64,000 nucleotides of DNA from Acinetobacter sp. S54 (GTDB lineage Bacteria; Pseudomonadota; Gammaproteobacteria; Pseudomonadales; Moraxellaceae), in NCBI RefSeq assembly GCF_016624945.1, contig NZ_JACVUI010000002.1:1-64000 (forward strand), read 5' to 3'. The notes under the pieces were generated by a model, which worked only from the letters and a program-made list of their open reading frames with translations, ran no database searches and had not been told where the DNA came from. This document shows, one piece after another, positions 8,906-18,008 of the stretch. Position 1 is the stretch's first letter. Each line of letters starts with the position of its first letter. A program made the position numbers and the translations under genes.

Positions 8906-10207
8906 ATGACCAGTCTTCGCACTTCAGATATTATTGCACTCGGTTTTATGACCTTTGCTCTATTCATTGGGGCCGGTAATATTATTTTCCCACCGATTGT
9001 TGCTCAACAAGCAGGTGAACATGTATGGTTAGCCTCAGCTGGCTTTTTGATTACTGCTGTAGGTTTGCCTGTTATCACAATTATGGCGCTTTCACGTATG
9101 GAAGGCTCTATTGCCATGATTAGTTCACCGCTTGGACGTGTCGCTAGTCTACTATTGACGATTGTATGCTATTTATCGGTTGGACCATTATTTGCCACCC
9201 CACGGACTGCCACCGTCTCTTATGAAATCGGCTTCTCCTCTTATTTTGGTACATCAAGTCACAGCTTACTTATTTATAGTATTGTTTATTTTGCGTTTGT
9301 TACTTTAGTTTCGCTTTATCCAAATAAACTATTGGATACTGTGGGTCGTTTTCTCGCTCCTTTAAAAATTGCTGCACTGGCAGTTTTAGGTATTGCTGCT
9401 TTTCTGATCCCTTCAGGCTATATCCCACCTGCGATTAATAACTATGTGGCTCATCCTGTTTCCGAAGGCTTTGTAAATGGTTATTTAACCATGGATACTT
9501 TGGGTGCATTGGTATTTGGTATCGTGATTATTCAAGCGATTTATTCGCGTGGAGTACGTGAACCACGATTAGTGACACGCTATGCGGTGATTGCCAGCAT
9601 TATTTCAGGCATTGGCTTAACCTTGGTTTATATTAGTTTGTTTAAACTTGGGCTAGGTAGTCATGAAGTTGCACCAAATGCAAGCAATGGCGCTGTCATT
9701 TTACATGCATATGTACAACACGCTTTTGGTGATTTGGGTTCCTTATTTTTAACTGTCTTAATCTTTATTGCCTGTATGGTGACTGCAATTGGCCTAACGT
9801 GTGCGTGTGCTGAGTATTTTGCACAGTTAACCAACCTACCATATAAATTGTTTGTGTTTGTTCTTGTTGGCTTTTCTTTATTAATTTCTAATCTGGGATT
9901 AACTAAACTCATCGCAATTTCAGTTCCTGTTTTAACTGCAATTTATCCCCCCGCTATCGTTGTGATTATGCTAAGTTTTTTCTGGAAATTCTGGCATGTA
10001 CCCGCTCGCGTAGTGGCGCCTGTTACAGCTATTGCATTTTTATTTGGCATTATTGAAGGATTAAAAGTGGCTGGTTTTGAAGCATCTCTTCCTGATTTCG
10101 TTCAGAACTTACCATTAAATGCACAAAATTTGGCATGGCTTATTCCTTCTATTGCAGTACTTGTCATTTCTATTGTGATCGACAAAATCAAAAAACCAAT
10201 CGTTTGA
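8906..10207 (+). CDS. brnQ: Branched-chain amino acid:cation symporter (LIVCS family)
   Basis: Inner-membrane symporter for Leu/Ile/Val, about 12 helices over 433 residues. The N-terminus [24 protein letters not shown] and the block [17 protein letters not shown] are hallmarks of BrnQ. A TTG at 8876 gives ten more residues, but family proteins begin just as [14 protein letters not shown] does, so ATG 8906 is preferred despite a weak RBS. A TATACT -10-like hexamer is at 8865-8870. Followed by a clear terminator, so monocistronic. Confidence 0.95.
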   Translation: MTSLRTSDIIALGFMTFALFIGAGNIIFPPIVAQQAGEHVWLASAGFLITAVGLPVITIMALSRMEGSIAMISSPLGRVASLLLTIVCYLSVGPLFATPRTATVSYEIGFSSYFGTSSHSLLIYSIVYFAFVTLVSLYPNKLLDTVGRFLAPLKIAALAVLGIAAFLIPSGYIPPAINNYVAHPVSEGFVNGYLTMDTLGALVFGIVIIQAIYSRGVREPRLVTRYAVIASIISGIGLTLVYISLFKLGLGSHEVAPNASNGAVILHAYVQHAFGDLGSLFLTVLIFIACMVTAIGLTCACAEYFAQLTNLPYKLFVFVLVGFSLLISNLGLTKLIAISVPVLTAIYPPAIVVIMLSFFWKFWHVPARVVAPVTAIAFLFGIIEGLKVAGFEASLPDFVQNLPLNAQNLAWLIPSIAVLVISIVIDKIKKPIV

Positions 10208-10263
10208 TTATTTTGTTGTTAAATTAGACTCTCGTTTTACCCAAACTTGATTTTAAGCCCAAT

Positions 10264-10304
10264 AAAAATGCCACTGTTTTTACCCAAAACAGGCATTTTT
10301 GTTT
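10264..10304 (+). terminator. Rho-independent terminator of brnQ
   Basis: AAAATGCC pairs with GGCATTTT and CTGTTTT pairs with AAAACAG around a TACCC loop, followed by a T-rich run. It lies 57 bp after the brnQ stop. Confidence 0.85.
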
Positions 10305-10786
10305 TAACTCCAATTTAAAACACGACATTTTGCAAAAAGCGTCATTCACTCCTATCAACATTTTCGTATAAAAATACTGCATCAAATTTTTTCGAAGAAA
10401 TTTCTAAACGAGCTATAGAAATAGACTTATTACTCAATATTTTTAATTAAATTTTAAGAAAAGCCTTTTAGGCTAAAAATCAACCTCAGGTAGTGTACTT
10501 TTCAAAATAGCTGGCATGATTCATGCTTTATTTAGCTTAAGTCGTATGTTTCTTTTTAAAGAATTTACATACGATGTAAAAGGCTTCCAAATAATTTCTC
10601 AATATATATAAATATTTTTGATAGGAATACCGATATTTCTTACAAAAATATAAATAACTATCATATTTTTTATATATAAGGTAAGTATTTTGGAAAATAA
10701 TGTTATCACCCCTTGAAATACCATCAAATTCAAAGTACAACTGTAATATTAATTCCGACTAAAACAATTATGTTTAGTCAAACTTA
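10305..10786. other. Long AT-rich non-coding region before a small membrane-protein gene
   Basis: About 480 bases with no convincing gene. It contains one long hairpin (listed separately at 10543-10573), runs of alternating TA (10600-10615 and 10665-10680), and inverted TGATAG/CTATCA copies about 10619-10663. It may be a long 5' leader of the gene at 10802 or a hidden small RNA; the sequence alone does not decide. Confidence 0.4.
10543..10573. repeat. Long inverted repeat in the AT-rich gap
   Basis: CGTATGT (10543-10549) pairs with ACATACG (10567-10573); directly inside, TTCTTT pairs with AAAGAA across a TT loop, with a 3-nt bulge. The two stems together give 13 bp. A structured RNA element or an operator are both possible. 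Confidence 0.5.
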
Positions 10787-10801
10787 AAAGGAGGGATGGA
10801 G

Positions 10802-11062
10802 ATGTTATCATTACATTTCAATAAGCAAGTCTTCATTAACGCTCTGAAGACCTCAGATACAGTGATTTATGGAATAACCACTGTTGCCCTGATGTTGACG
10901 CTTGCATTTCAGGGAATGATAAAAGGCAATTTAAAGCCCGAATACTTTATGTATGCGCTAGTGGTGTCTGTTGCCTTTTCAGTCTGGGCCTTTGTCGATC
11001 ACAAATTCCGCCAGCTCAGCCTCGAACGCGCTAAAGCAAAAATGGAGAAAATGGATGATTAA
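10802..11062 (+). CDS. Small two-helix membrane protein, uncharacterised
   Basis: An 86-residue protein with two hydrophobic segments (about residues 18-40, TVIYGITTVALMLTLAF, and 50-67, YALVVSVAFSVWAFV) and a charged C-terminal tail (LERAKAKMEKMDD). An ATG at 10796 is open, but AAAAGGAGG at 10786-10794 sits only one base from it and seven bases from the second ATG at 10802, which is therefore chosen. I do not recognise the family. Strong RBS and clean terminator indicate a real gene. Confidence 0.8.
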   Translation: MLSLHFNKQVFINALKTSDTVIYGITTVALMLTLAFQGMIKGNLKPEYFMYALVVSVAFSVWAFVDHKFRQLSLERAKAKMEKMDD

Positions 11063-11075
11063 TCATCCATTTTTT
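11048..11075. terminator. Terminator overlapping the stop codon of the small membrane protein
   Basis: ATGGATGATTAATCATCCAT (11051-11070) is a perfect 20-bp palindrome, flanked by AAA on the left and TTTTT on the right, so it can act for both converging transcripts. The stop codon TAA lies in its centre. Confidence 0.8.
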
Positions 11076-11098
11076 ATGCCTTATTTTACGTTAGCCTT

Positions 11099-11551
11099 TT
11101 AAACAAACTGAAGTATCACTCCAACTAGAAGAATAAATGTAGCGCCTACTTCCGCTACAATTAAACCCAGCATAGCGAATGTCATCATCCAAGTCGGTAA
11201 ACGATGTTGACCCAGCTTATGGGGTGTTTGAAACTGATTGGTTGTGTCTTTTAAAAAACCATGCAAAACATAAGCACCCACTGAAAAGCTAAAAAAAATT
11301 AAATTTAAAATGACACAGATTAAATTAATCGATTCTGGCCAGACAGAAAAATAAGCTAACACTGACAATATCAAACTTGCCGGGGCATACAAAAGACTAC
11401 TGCGGTGCGCTATATCAACATAATAATGTGCACGTGACTGCGGAGACTGACGAATTTGATAGTACTTCCAAACGCCTGTAAGCATGCCAATCCAAAGAAA
11501 AATTCCACTAAAAATAATTCCCAGCTTTACATCAAAACTCAAAAAAATCAT
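11099..11551 (-). CDS. Four-helix inner-membrane protein, uncharacterised
   Basis: A 150-residue protein with four hydrophobic segments (about residues 8-28, 52-70, 75-97 and 122-149), short loops and no catalytic motif I recognise. The size and layout are somewhat like MAPEG-type or DUF membrane proteins, but I see no signature. It converges on the preceding small membrane-protein gene and is divergent from the hydrolase at 11686. Confidence 0.75.
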   Translation of the reverse strand: MIFLSFDVKLGIIFSGIFLWIGMLTGVWKYYQIRQSPQSRAHYYVDIAHRSSLLYAPASLILSVLAYFSVWPESINLICVILNLIFFSFSVGAYVLHGFLKDTTNQFQTPHKLGQHRLPTWMMTFAMLGLIVAEVGATFILLVGVILQFV

Positions 11552-11685
11552 GAGATTCCATCTCTATATTTATTTTTGGAAGCCCGTTATATAGCACATT
11601 TTGACTTTTAAGTCATAAAATTATCGGGTTTCTTTTTGGAACTCATATAAAGTAAAAATATAATTTTTTTGCTTTATGACACTCT

Positions 11686-12543
11686 ATGGAAAATATTGAA
11701 AAGTTATGGATAAGTTGTAAAGATGGCTATCAACTTGCTGCCCAGCTCTACACTCCTTCTCAAATCAGTAAAACCTATCCTATTTTAATTTGCCCTGCTA
11801 CAGGAATTACCCAGTCGTTTTATCATGCTTTTGCAAGTTGGTTGAGTCAACAAGGCTATGTTGTCATGATTTTCGATTTTCGTGGAATTGGGCAATCATT
11901 ACATGGCCGTCTAAGTCAATCTTCTGCCAGTATTGTGGATTGGGGAACATTAGATATTCCTGCTGCAATCACAACGTTGTTAAGTCGAACACATGCAGAG
12001 AAAGTGATATTGCTTGGTCATAGTGCAGGTGGTCAACTTTTAGGGATTAACCCTCTTTACCATCAAGTGCATCGAGTGATTGCTGTTGCGGGTTCAACTG
12101 GCCATATAAAAGGCTTGAAAGGAAAAACTAAACTTCTTGCTCCCGTGATGTTTAATTTAGTATTTCCTGCATCAAGTCTCATCAAAGGATACGGAGCGAC
12201 ACAATTTATCGGCATGGGTGAAAATTTACCTAAACTAGTAGCCAAACAATGGCGTCAATTTTGTAGTCAACCTGGATATATTAAAAATGCTATAGGAAAA
12301 ACTGTGCATCACGATTTCCATACTCAAATTGTATGCCCAGTGACTTCCATCTGGGCAACAGATGATGAAATTGCCACAGAAATAAATGTCAAAGATTTAC
12401 TACGTCTTTATCCAAATGCACCTACAAAAATGATTGAACTAAATCCAAAGTCATTTGGATTTAAATCGATTGGCCACATGCTCATGTTTAAAAAATCTCA
12501 TCAAACTTTATGGCCGTTAATTCAACAACAAATTGAGTCTTGA
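11686..12543 (+). CDS. Alpha/beta-hydrolase family protein
   Basis: A 285-residue cytoplasmic alpha/beta hydrolase of the esterase/lysophospholipase-like group. The nucleophile elbow is GHSAGGQ (Ser about residue 109), preceded by the oxyanion region around ICPATGITQSFY and the strand FDFRGIGQS. A C-terminal Asp (WATDDEIA) and His (GHMLMF) complete a plausible triad. Substrate is unknown. It stands alone with its own terminator. Confidence 0.85.
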   Translation: MENIEKLWISCKDGYQLAAQLYTPSQISKTYPILICPATGITQSFYHAFASWLSQQGYVVMIFDFRGIGQSLHGRLSQSSASIVDWGTLDIPAAITTLLSRTHAEKVILLGHSAGGQLLGINPLYHQVHRVIAVAGSTGHIKGLKGKTKLLAPVMFNLVFPASSLIKGYGATQFIGMGENLPKLVAKQWRQFCSQPGYIKNAIGKTVHHDFHTQIVCPVTSIWATDDEIATEINVKDLLRLYPNAPTKMIELNPKSFGFKSIGHMLMFKKSHQTLWPLIQQQIES

Positions 12544-12561
12544 TGTTTAGCATCTAAAAAG

Positions 12562-12602
12562 ATCGAGAGTATTTTATCCATTAGGAGTACTCTCGATTTT
12601 TT
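12562..12602 (+). terminator. Rho-independent terminator after the hydrolase
   Basis: ATCGAGAGTA (12562-12571) pairs with TACTCTCGAT (12588-12597), followed by TTTTTT. Confidence 0.85.
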
Positions 12603-12747
12603 AACGTAAATCGCGATCTTTAAAGTATCGAAAGTAATACTTAAATATCCCATATTGTCAGTGTAAGTTTAGCTCCCTCACTAAAATTCGTTCTTTGTCA
12701 TGATGTTAAACATTAATTTTAAGTCGCGTCTGGAGTTTTTAGATTTC

Positions 12748-12774
12748 ATTTGTTATCTTGATTACGTTACAAAT
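12748..12774. promoter_or_regulatory. Interrupted palindrome upstream of the umuD-like gene, candidate damage operator
   Basis: ATTTGTTA (12748-12755) and TTACAAAT (12767-12774) are inverted with one mismatch across an 11-bp spacer, ten bases before the first start codon. No E. coli-type LexA box (CTGT-N8-ACAG) is present nearby. Acinetobacter lacks LexA and uses a UmuD-like repressor, so a self-acting site is plausible, but the match to a known box has not been shown. Confidence 0.35.
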
Positions 12775-12783
12775 TCATAATTT

Positions 12784-13392
12784 ATGATTCTCATGAATAA
12801 AACCCTATCTGAACCACCTCATAAACACGGTGGAAAACGCAACAATGCAGGTCGAAAAGCACAGTATCAGGAAAAAACCGTAGTCATGCGTGTGCCTGTA
12901 TCACGAGTAGATGCCATCAAATCATGGCTACAACCTCGGCCTCAAAATGATATTGAATCAATTCATAATATAAAAAAACTTGTAACAACAAGCTCTATTC
13001 ACATTCCTTTTCCGCTGGAATCTATTGCCGCAGGATTTCCCTCACCTGCCCAGGATGATATTGAGCAAGAACTTGATCTTAATCAATATCTGGTGAAAAA
13101 CCCCATATCCACATTTATGTTAAAAGTCAATTCACTGTCGATGCGTGATGCAGGAATAGACATAGGAGATAAAATTATTATTGATAAAGGATTGGAAGCC
13201 ATGCATGGCGATATCGTGGTTGCATTACTTAATAATGAATTTACGGTAAAACGCTATATGTGTCCAAACAACACGCCTTATGATTTTTGGCTAAAAGCTG
13301 AAAACCCTGAATTTCCGGATATTTATCCCCATGAAAATGACAGCCTACAAATCTGGGGTGTCGTGACTTGTATTCTTAAAAAGCTGCGGTGA
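12784..13392 (+). CDS. umuD: UmuD-like S24/LexA-family self-cleaving protein with N-terminal extension
   Basis: Subunit of an error-prone DNA polymerase V-type enzyme. Residues 80-200 match UmuD: cleavage site AAGFPSPAQDD (cut expected at Ala83-Gly84), nucleophile Ser119 (NSLSMRDAGI) and general base Lys156 (EFTVKRY). E. coli UmuD has about 24 residues before the cut; here there are 83, with a basic GGKRNNAGRK motif at residues 16-25. Acinetobacter UmuD proteins are known to be unusually long and one, UmuDAb, is a LexA-like repressor, but no divergent ddrR is found here, so this may be another copy. ATG 12784 or 12793; RBS weak for both. Confidence 0.9.
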   Translation: MILMNKTLSEPPHKHGGKRNNAGRKAQYQEKTVVMRVPVSRVDAIKSWLQPRPQNDIESIHNIKKLVTTSSIHIPFPLESIAAGFPSPAQDDIEQELDLNQYLVKNPISTFMLKVNSLSMRDAGIDIGDKIIIDKGLEAMHGDIVVALLNNEFTVKRYMCPNNTPYDFWLKAENPEFPDIYPHENDSLQIWGVVTCILKKLR

Positions 13393-13395
13393 AAT

Positions 13396-14721
13396 ATGGC
13401 TCAATTTCATCAGGAATATTATGCGCTTATCGATATCAACAATTGTTATGTCAGCTGTGAGCGATTATTTCAACCCAAACTCAGTGATCAACCCGTTGTA
13501 GTTTTATCTAATAACGATGGCTGCGTAGTTTCGCGCAGCAATGAGGCAAAAGCACTGGGTATTAAAATGGCAGTACCATGGCATCAGATTAAAGACCATC
13601 CTCTCTATCAAGGCGTACAGGTGTTTTCTAGTAACTATACTTTATATGCTGAAATGTCACGCCGTTTTTTCCTTATTATTCAACAATTTTTTTATGCAGA
13701 TGATACAGAAGCTTATTCTATCGATGAATGTTTTATCCATCTTACTGCCTACTCTACTATATTTGATTTAGAAGAGTATTGTCATCAACTGGTAAAAACG
13801 CTAAAGCAATGGCTAGGATTACCCTGCTCTATTGGCATCGGCCATAGTAAAACTCAGGCAAAACTAGCCAATCATTTCGCAAAAAAAATTGAGAGTTTTA
13901 ACGATGTTTGCCATCTAGATAAACTAGATCCACTTATTTTAGAAGACTTAATGATCAACACACCTGCCAAAGAAGTCTGGGGCATTGGTCATCAAATCAG
14001 TAAAAGATTACAAAGCTATAATATTTATAATTCGTATGACTTAACTTTTGCCAATGAGCACTATCTTGGGAAAGAGTTTTCTGTGATTATTGCGCGTACA
14101 ATCCGTGAGCTAAAAGGCCAATCCTGTATCTCACTGGATGACCCTCAAATTCCAAGCAAACGTATTTTGGCATCTCGAAGCTTTTCACAAAACCTAAATG
14201 ATTTATCCCAACTAAAACAGGCTTTAATTTTTCATTTAAACCGAGCGCATCGCCGTTTGGTTAAGCAACAACAGCTATGCAATTGTATTCAGGTTTTTCT
14301 ATATGAAAAAATAGACACCAAACCCTATAAAAAAGCGTGTACTCATGCGATTGGCCTTGAATACGCTACAGATGACTTACTTATTTTAAGCAAGCTTTCT
14401 TTACAACAACTTGATGTTTTATTTGATAAAAATAAAAAATATATCAAAATCGGCGTTATGTTTTGCGGATTATATCCTCGGCAGCAACATATCGATGACC
14501 TTTGGCAGCCCCTACAACAAATTCATGAACGGCAAAATTTGATGCTCACCCTTAGTTCAATTAAAAAACGCTTTGGTAATGAAAGTCTGCAAGTGGGTTA
14601 TCATTCCTGCCAGTCACAATGGAAAATGAAGCAACTTTATCGCTCTCCTTATTACCTGACTCGATGGAATGAAGTTCTATGTATTGACGATTCACATATG
14701 GCTATTACACAAAATAAATGA
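13396..14721 (+). CDS. umuC: Y-family DNA polymerase V catalytic subunit
   Basis: Translesion DNA polymerase, 441 residues (E. coli UmuC 422), apparently full length. Catalytic acidic residues are in [13 protein letters not shown] (residues 9-21) and [10 protein letters not shown] (about residue 111-120). The helix-hairpin-helix region ([16 protein letters not shown]) and little-finger domain follow, and the UmuC C-terminus [14 protein letters not shown] is present. It starts three bases after the umuD stop, so translation is coupled. ADP1 is reported to have a broken umuC; this copy shows no frameshift. Confidence 0.95.
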   Translation: MAQFHQEYYALIDINNCYVSCERLFQPKLSDQPVVVLSNNDGCVVSRSNEAKALGIKMAVPWHQIKDHPLYQGVQVFSSNYTLYAEMSRRFFLIIQQFFYADDTEAYSIDECFIHLTAYSTIFDLEEYCHQLVKTLKQWLGLPCSIGIGHSKTQAKLANHFAKKIESFNDVCHLDKLDPLILEDLMINTPAKEVWGIGHQISKRLQSYNIYNSYDLTFANEHYLGKEFSVIIARTIRELKGQSCISLDDPQIPSKRILASRSFSQNLNDLSQLKQALIFHLNRAHRRLVKQQQLCNCIQVFLYEKIDTKPYKKACTHAIGLEYATDDLLILSKLSLQQLDVLFDKNKKYIKIGVMFCGLYPRQQHIDDLWQPLQQIHERQNLMLTLSSIKKRFGNESLQVGYHSCQSQWKMKQLYRSPYYLTRWNEVLCIDDSHMAITQNK

Positions 14722-14803
14722 ACTGTTTTAGTCAATTAGGTTTAGAATAATAGCCAACTAAAAAACCTTAAAATTTGTCATTTTTTAACATTGTCAATTT
14801 TCA

Positions 14804-14934
14804 GCAAAGTTTGCAATATAGGTGCTAAGTTTTGGCAAACGCTTTCTGCTTCAATTAAAACAAATTATAAAAAACATGTAGAAAATTATGCCATAATAAG
14901 CAAACTTTGCAGACATCTTGCAAAGATTATTTGC
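14804..14934. repeat. Three GCAAA/TTTGC palindromes upstream of aroQ-accBC
   Basis: GCAAAGTTTGC (14804-14814), GCAAACTTTGC (14900-14910, the reverse complement of the first) and GCAAA-GATTA-TTTGC (14920-14934) share the same arms. They lie in the 236-bp gap before aroQ, where the fatty-acid operon promoter must be. They could be sites for a dimeric regulator of acetyl-CoA carboxylase expression; no such factor is identified here. Confidence 0.5.
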
Positions 14935-14957
14935 ATTTATGAATTGGAGCAAACAGA

Positions 14958-15407
14958 ATGAGTTCAACCATTTTGGTGATTCATGGACCGAATTTGAACC
15001 TGTTAGGAAAACGTGAACCAGAAGTTTATGGGGATCTTACTCTTAATGATATCAATCAACAATTGATTGCCCAAGCTCAAAACTCCAATATTCAGTTAGA
15101 AACATTTCAGAGCAATTGGGAAGGTGCCATCGTTGATCGCATTCATCATGCCCAGTTAGAAGACATTAAATTTATCATTATTAACCCTGCCGCGCTAACT
15201 CACACTTCAGTTGCTCTACGCGACGCCTTGCTTGGCGTTGCTATTCCTTTTATTGAAGTTCATTTATCTAATGTACATGCGCGCGAAGCATTTCGCCATC
15301 ACTCATATTTATCCGATAAAGCCGTTGGCGTTATTTGTGGTTTGGGAGCAAAAGGATATTCCTATGCGCTCGACACTGCCATCGGAAAACTGCAATCTTT
15401 TCATTAA
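14958..15407 (+). CDS. aroQ: 3-dehydroquinate dehydratase, type II
   Basis: Third step of the shikimate pathway, 3-dehydroquinate to 3-dehydroshikimate. The 149-residue protein begins with the signature [21 protein letters not shown], which carries the catalytic Tyr (YG) and Arg; [16 protein letters not shown] and the catalytic His in [14 protein letters not shown] follow. GGAG lies nine bases before the ATG. Placement directly upstream of accB-accC is also seen in Pseudomonas and relatives. Confidence 0.97.
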   Translation: MSSTILVIHGPNLNLLGKREPEVYGDLTLNDINQQLIAQAQNSNIQLETFQSNWEGAIVDRIHHAQLEDIKFIIINPAALTHTSVALRDALLGVAIPFIEVHLSNVHAREAFRHHSYLSDKAVGVICGLGAKGYSYALDTAIGKLQSFH

Positions 15408-15434
15408 TTCACCATGATTTAGGAATACTCACCT

Positions 15435-15854
15435 ATGGATATTCGCAAAATTAAGAAACTCATCGACTTGATGATTGAATCTGACTTACAAGCGATTGAG
15501 GTTAAAGAAGGTGATCAATCCATCTCACTTACTCGTCCAACCCCTGTTTACACTACTGCACCTATAGCAGCACCTGTTGCTGCTCCTTCAGCAGCAGCAG
15601 CAGCTAAAACACCACGTGGTGCGGTTGAAACTTCACCAATGGTGGGTGTGTTCTATGCTGCACCAAGTCCAGGTGAAGCACCTTTTGTAAAAGTTGGTCA
15701 AACTGTTTCTGCGGGTGAAACCTTGGGTATTATTGAAGCCATGAAAATCATGAACCCAATTGAAGCAACCCAAAGTGGTGTTGTTGAAGAAATCTTAGTG
15801 AAAAACGGTGAAGTGATTCAGTTCGGTCAACCATTATTCCGTTACCGCGCATAA
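15435..15854 (+). CDS. accB: Biotin carboxyl carrier protein of acetyl-CoA carboxylase
   Basis: Carries biotin between the carboxylase and transferase parts of acetyl-CoA carboxylase, the first step of fatty-acid synthesis. The 139-residue protein has an N-terminal dimerising helix, an Ala/Pro-rich linker (about residues 40-58) and the C-terminal biotinyl domain with EAMKIMN, whose Lys is biotinylated. It sits 27 bp after aroQ and 15 bp before accC. Confidence 0.97.
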   Translation: MDIRKIKKLIDLMIESDLQAIEVKEGDQSISLTRPTPVYTTAPIAAPVAAPSAAAAAKTPRGAVETSPMVGVFYAAPSPGEAPFVKVGQTVSAGETLGIIEAMKIMNPIEATQSGVVEEILVKNGEVIQFGQPLFRYRA

Positions 15855-15869
15855 TCCACGGGGGCTTGT

Positions 15870-17234
15870 ATGTTGCAAAAAGTATTAATTGCAAACCGTG
15901 GTGAAATCGCATTACGAATTACCCGTGCTTGCAAAACATTGGGCATTAAAACCGTTGGTATCTATTCAGATGCTGACAAAGATTTAATGCATTTACGTTT
16001 CGTGGATGAAGCTGTATGTATTGGCCCGGGTGCAAGTAGTGATAGCTATTTAAATATCCCAGCAATTATTACAGCAGCAGAAATTACAGGTGCGGATGCT
16101 ATCCATCCCGGTTATGGTTTTCTTTCAGAAAATGCTGAATTTGCTGAGATTGTAGAAACTTCGGGTTTTACCTTTATTGGTCCTCGCCCTGAGCATATTC
16201 GCTTGATGGGTAATAAGGTTTCTGCCATTGTTTCTATGAAAAAGGCAGGTGTTCCAACTGTTCCTGGTTGTGACCATGCTGTGACTATTCATAATGCCTT
16301 AGCTGAAGCCAAAGAAATTGGCTTTCCATTGATCGTAAAAGCGGCTGCAGGTGGCGGTGGTCGTGGTATGCGCATTGTCGAACGTGTGGATACCCTGCTC
16401 GAATCAGTTCAGGCGGCACAACGTGACGCGGAAATGTGGTTTGGTGACGATACCGTATATATGGAGCGTTTCCTGCAAAAGCCACGTCACGTTGAAGTAC
16501 AAGTACTTGGTGATGGTAATGGTCATGCGATTCATTTATATGATCGCGACTGTTCACTACAACGCCGTCATCAAAAAGTTCTGGAAGAAGCACCTGCGCC
16601 TAACTTACCCGAACAGGCACGTGCTGATATTCTGGAAGCTTGTGTGAATGCATGTAAGCTTATGCAATATCGTGGCGCTGGAACATTTGAGTTTTTGTTT
16701 GAAGATGGTGAGTTCTTCTTTATCGAAATGAATACCCGTGTTCAAGTTGAACATCCTGTAACTGAAATGGTTACTGGCATTGATATTATTGAACAGCAAC
16801 TGCGTATCGCAGCGGGATTAGGCCTTGACATTGAACAATCAGATGTCGAAGTTCGTGGCCATGCCATTGAATGTCGTATCAATGCAGAAGATCCAACCAA
16901 CTTCTTACCCTCTCCTGGCAAAATTGAACATTTTTATGCACCAGGTGGGGCTGGAATTCGCCTAGATTCTCATATCTATCCAGGTTATAGCATTCCGCCT
17001 TATTATGACTCAATGATTGCAAAATTGATTGCTCACGGCAAAGATCGTGAAACATCATTGGCTCGTATGCGTCAAGCGCTGGATGAAATTATCTTAACGG
17101 GTGTAAAAACCAATATTCCTTTGCACAAAGATTTAATTTTGCAGGATAAAAAATTCTGCGCACAAGCGATGGATATTCACTATCTTGAAAAACATTTGCT
17201 AAAACAACTAGAAGCACAGGTTGAAAAAGCATAA
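15870..17234 (+). CDS. accC: Biotin carboxylase subunit of acetyl-CoA carboxylase
   Basis: ATP-grasp enzyme that carboxylates biotin on AccB. Conserved blocks are all present over 454 residues: [12 protein letters not shown] at the start, [15 protein letters not shown], the glycine-rich ATP lid [34 protein letters not shown] and the catalytic-site block EDP..FLPSPG. Starts 15 bp after accB in the same operon; a strong terminator follows. Confidence 0.98.
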   Translation: MLQKVLIANRGEIALRITRACKTLGIKTVGIYSDADKDLMHLRFVDEAVCIGPGASSDSYLNIPAIITAAEITGADAIHPGYGFLSENAEFAEIVETSGFTFIGPRPEHIRLMGNKVSAIVSMKKAGVPTVPGCDHAVTIHNALAEAKEIGFPLIVKAAAGGGGRGMRIVERVDTLLESVQAAQRDAEMWFGDDTVYMERFLQKPRHVEVQVLGDGNGHAIHLYDRDCSLQRRHQKVLEEAPAPNLPEQARADILEACVNACKLMQYRGAGTFEFLFEDGEFFFIEMNTRVQVEHPVTEMVTGIDIIEQQLRIAAGLGLDIEQSDVEVRGHAIECRINAEDPTNFLPSPGKIEHFYAPGGAGIRLDSHIYPGYSIPPYYDSMIAKLIAHGKDRETSLARMRQALDEIILTGVKTNIPLHKDLILQDKKFCAQAMDIHYLEKHLLKQLEAQVEKA

Positions 17235-17236
17235 TT

Positions 17237-17271
17237 AAAAAAACCTCTTATTTTGATAAGAGGTTTTTTTT
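17237..17271. terminator. Terminator after accC (bidirectional)
   Basis: AAAAACCTCTTA pairs with TAAGAGGTTTTT around a short T-rich loop, with T-runs on both strands. It can stop both accC and the converging gene at 17327. Confidence 0.9.
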
Positions 17272-17276
17272 ATTCT

Positions 17277-17310
17277 ATGTGACTATTTTCCCTAACGAAA
17301 ATAGTCACAT
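17277..17310. terminator. Perfect 14-bp hairpin between convergent genes
   Basis: ATGTGACTATTTTC (17277-17290) and its exact complement (17297-17310) enclose CCTAAC. It stands directly beside the accC terminator and probably belongs to the 3' end of the leftward gene at 17327, whose stop is 17 bp away. Confidence 0.55.
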
Positions 17311-17326
17311 ATTTAATTATACGGAA

Positions 17327-17833
17327 TTAAGGCAAAACACGTTGCAAAGTTGCAAAGCATTGTTGGCCATTTTCACCTGCACAGAAGTTAATGGTGTTAG
17401 GTGATTTCCACTGTACGAAATATTGTGATACCTCACCCGACTGATCTTCCTGACGACCCGAGCAATCCACTTCGTTATTGTCATATTTGATCTGCATAAT
17501 TAATGCGGGCAATTTTTCTTTCATATCCTGAGACGGCTGATAATCATAAACACCATATGACCACTCTTTACCACTCTTTACCACAACTTCATTGGCATTA
17601 CGAAAATTATAATACTCCACACACTTCTTATTGGTGGGAATTTCCATTCCCCATAATCCCATAATTTCTGGGCGGGTTTCAATTTGAATCGTATTGGCAC
17701 TTAAATCCATCGCTTGAGCTTTTGCTTCCGCTTCATCCTGCTTTGCTTCATCTGCCATAGCAAATGAACAGCAAAGACTTAATAAACCAACAATATAAAT
17801 ATTTTTCATAGATTTATTGATAACTAAACGCAT
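17327..17833 (-). CDS. Exported hypothetical protein
   Basis: A 168-residue protein with a signal peptide: counted from the second Met (17809), MKNIYIVGLLSLCCSFAMA followed by DEAKQ is a good signal-peptidase I pattern. The mature part is acidic at first, then holds four Cys (KKCVEYY, NEVDCSGR, NFCAGENGQQCF) that could form two disulfides in the periplasm. I do not recognise the family. Start at 17833 or 17809; the shorter form gives the more usual signal peptide. Confidence 0.75.
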   Translation of the reverse strand: MRLVINKSMKNIYIVGLLSLCCSFAMADEAKQDEAEAKAQAMDLSANTIQIETRPEIMGLWGMEIPTNKKCVEYYNFRNANEVVVKSGKEWSYGVYDYQPSQDMKEKLPALIMQIKYDNNEVDCSGRQEDQSGEVSQYFVQWKSPNTINFCAGENGQQCFATLQRVLP

Positions 17834-18008
17834 GAACTTAACTTACCATACTTTTTTAAAATTACCTTCGATCATAACGATATAAAAACAATATTTTTAT
17901 CCAGATCGGTTACGTCTCAAATTGAAACATTCTTATTCCCCTTGAATAAGTTATTTAATTGATTTAAAAACTAATTCAAGAAAATAAAAGACGAGTAAAA
18001 AGGGACAT

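Noticed and set aside
10537..10740. 67-codon leftward open frame rich in Tyr, Lys, Ile
   Set aside because: Composition simply follows AT-rich sequence, no RBS, overlaps a hairpin. Treated as non-coding.
12604..12783. E. coli-type LexA box before umuD
   Set aside because: No CTGT-N8-ACAG present; only the different ATTTGTTA/TTACAAAT dyad.
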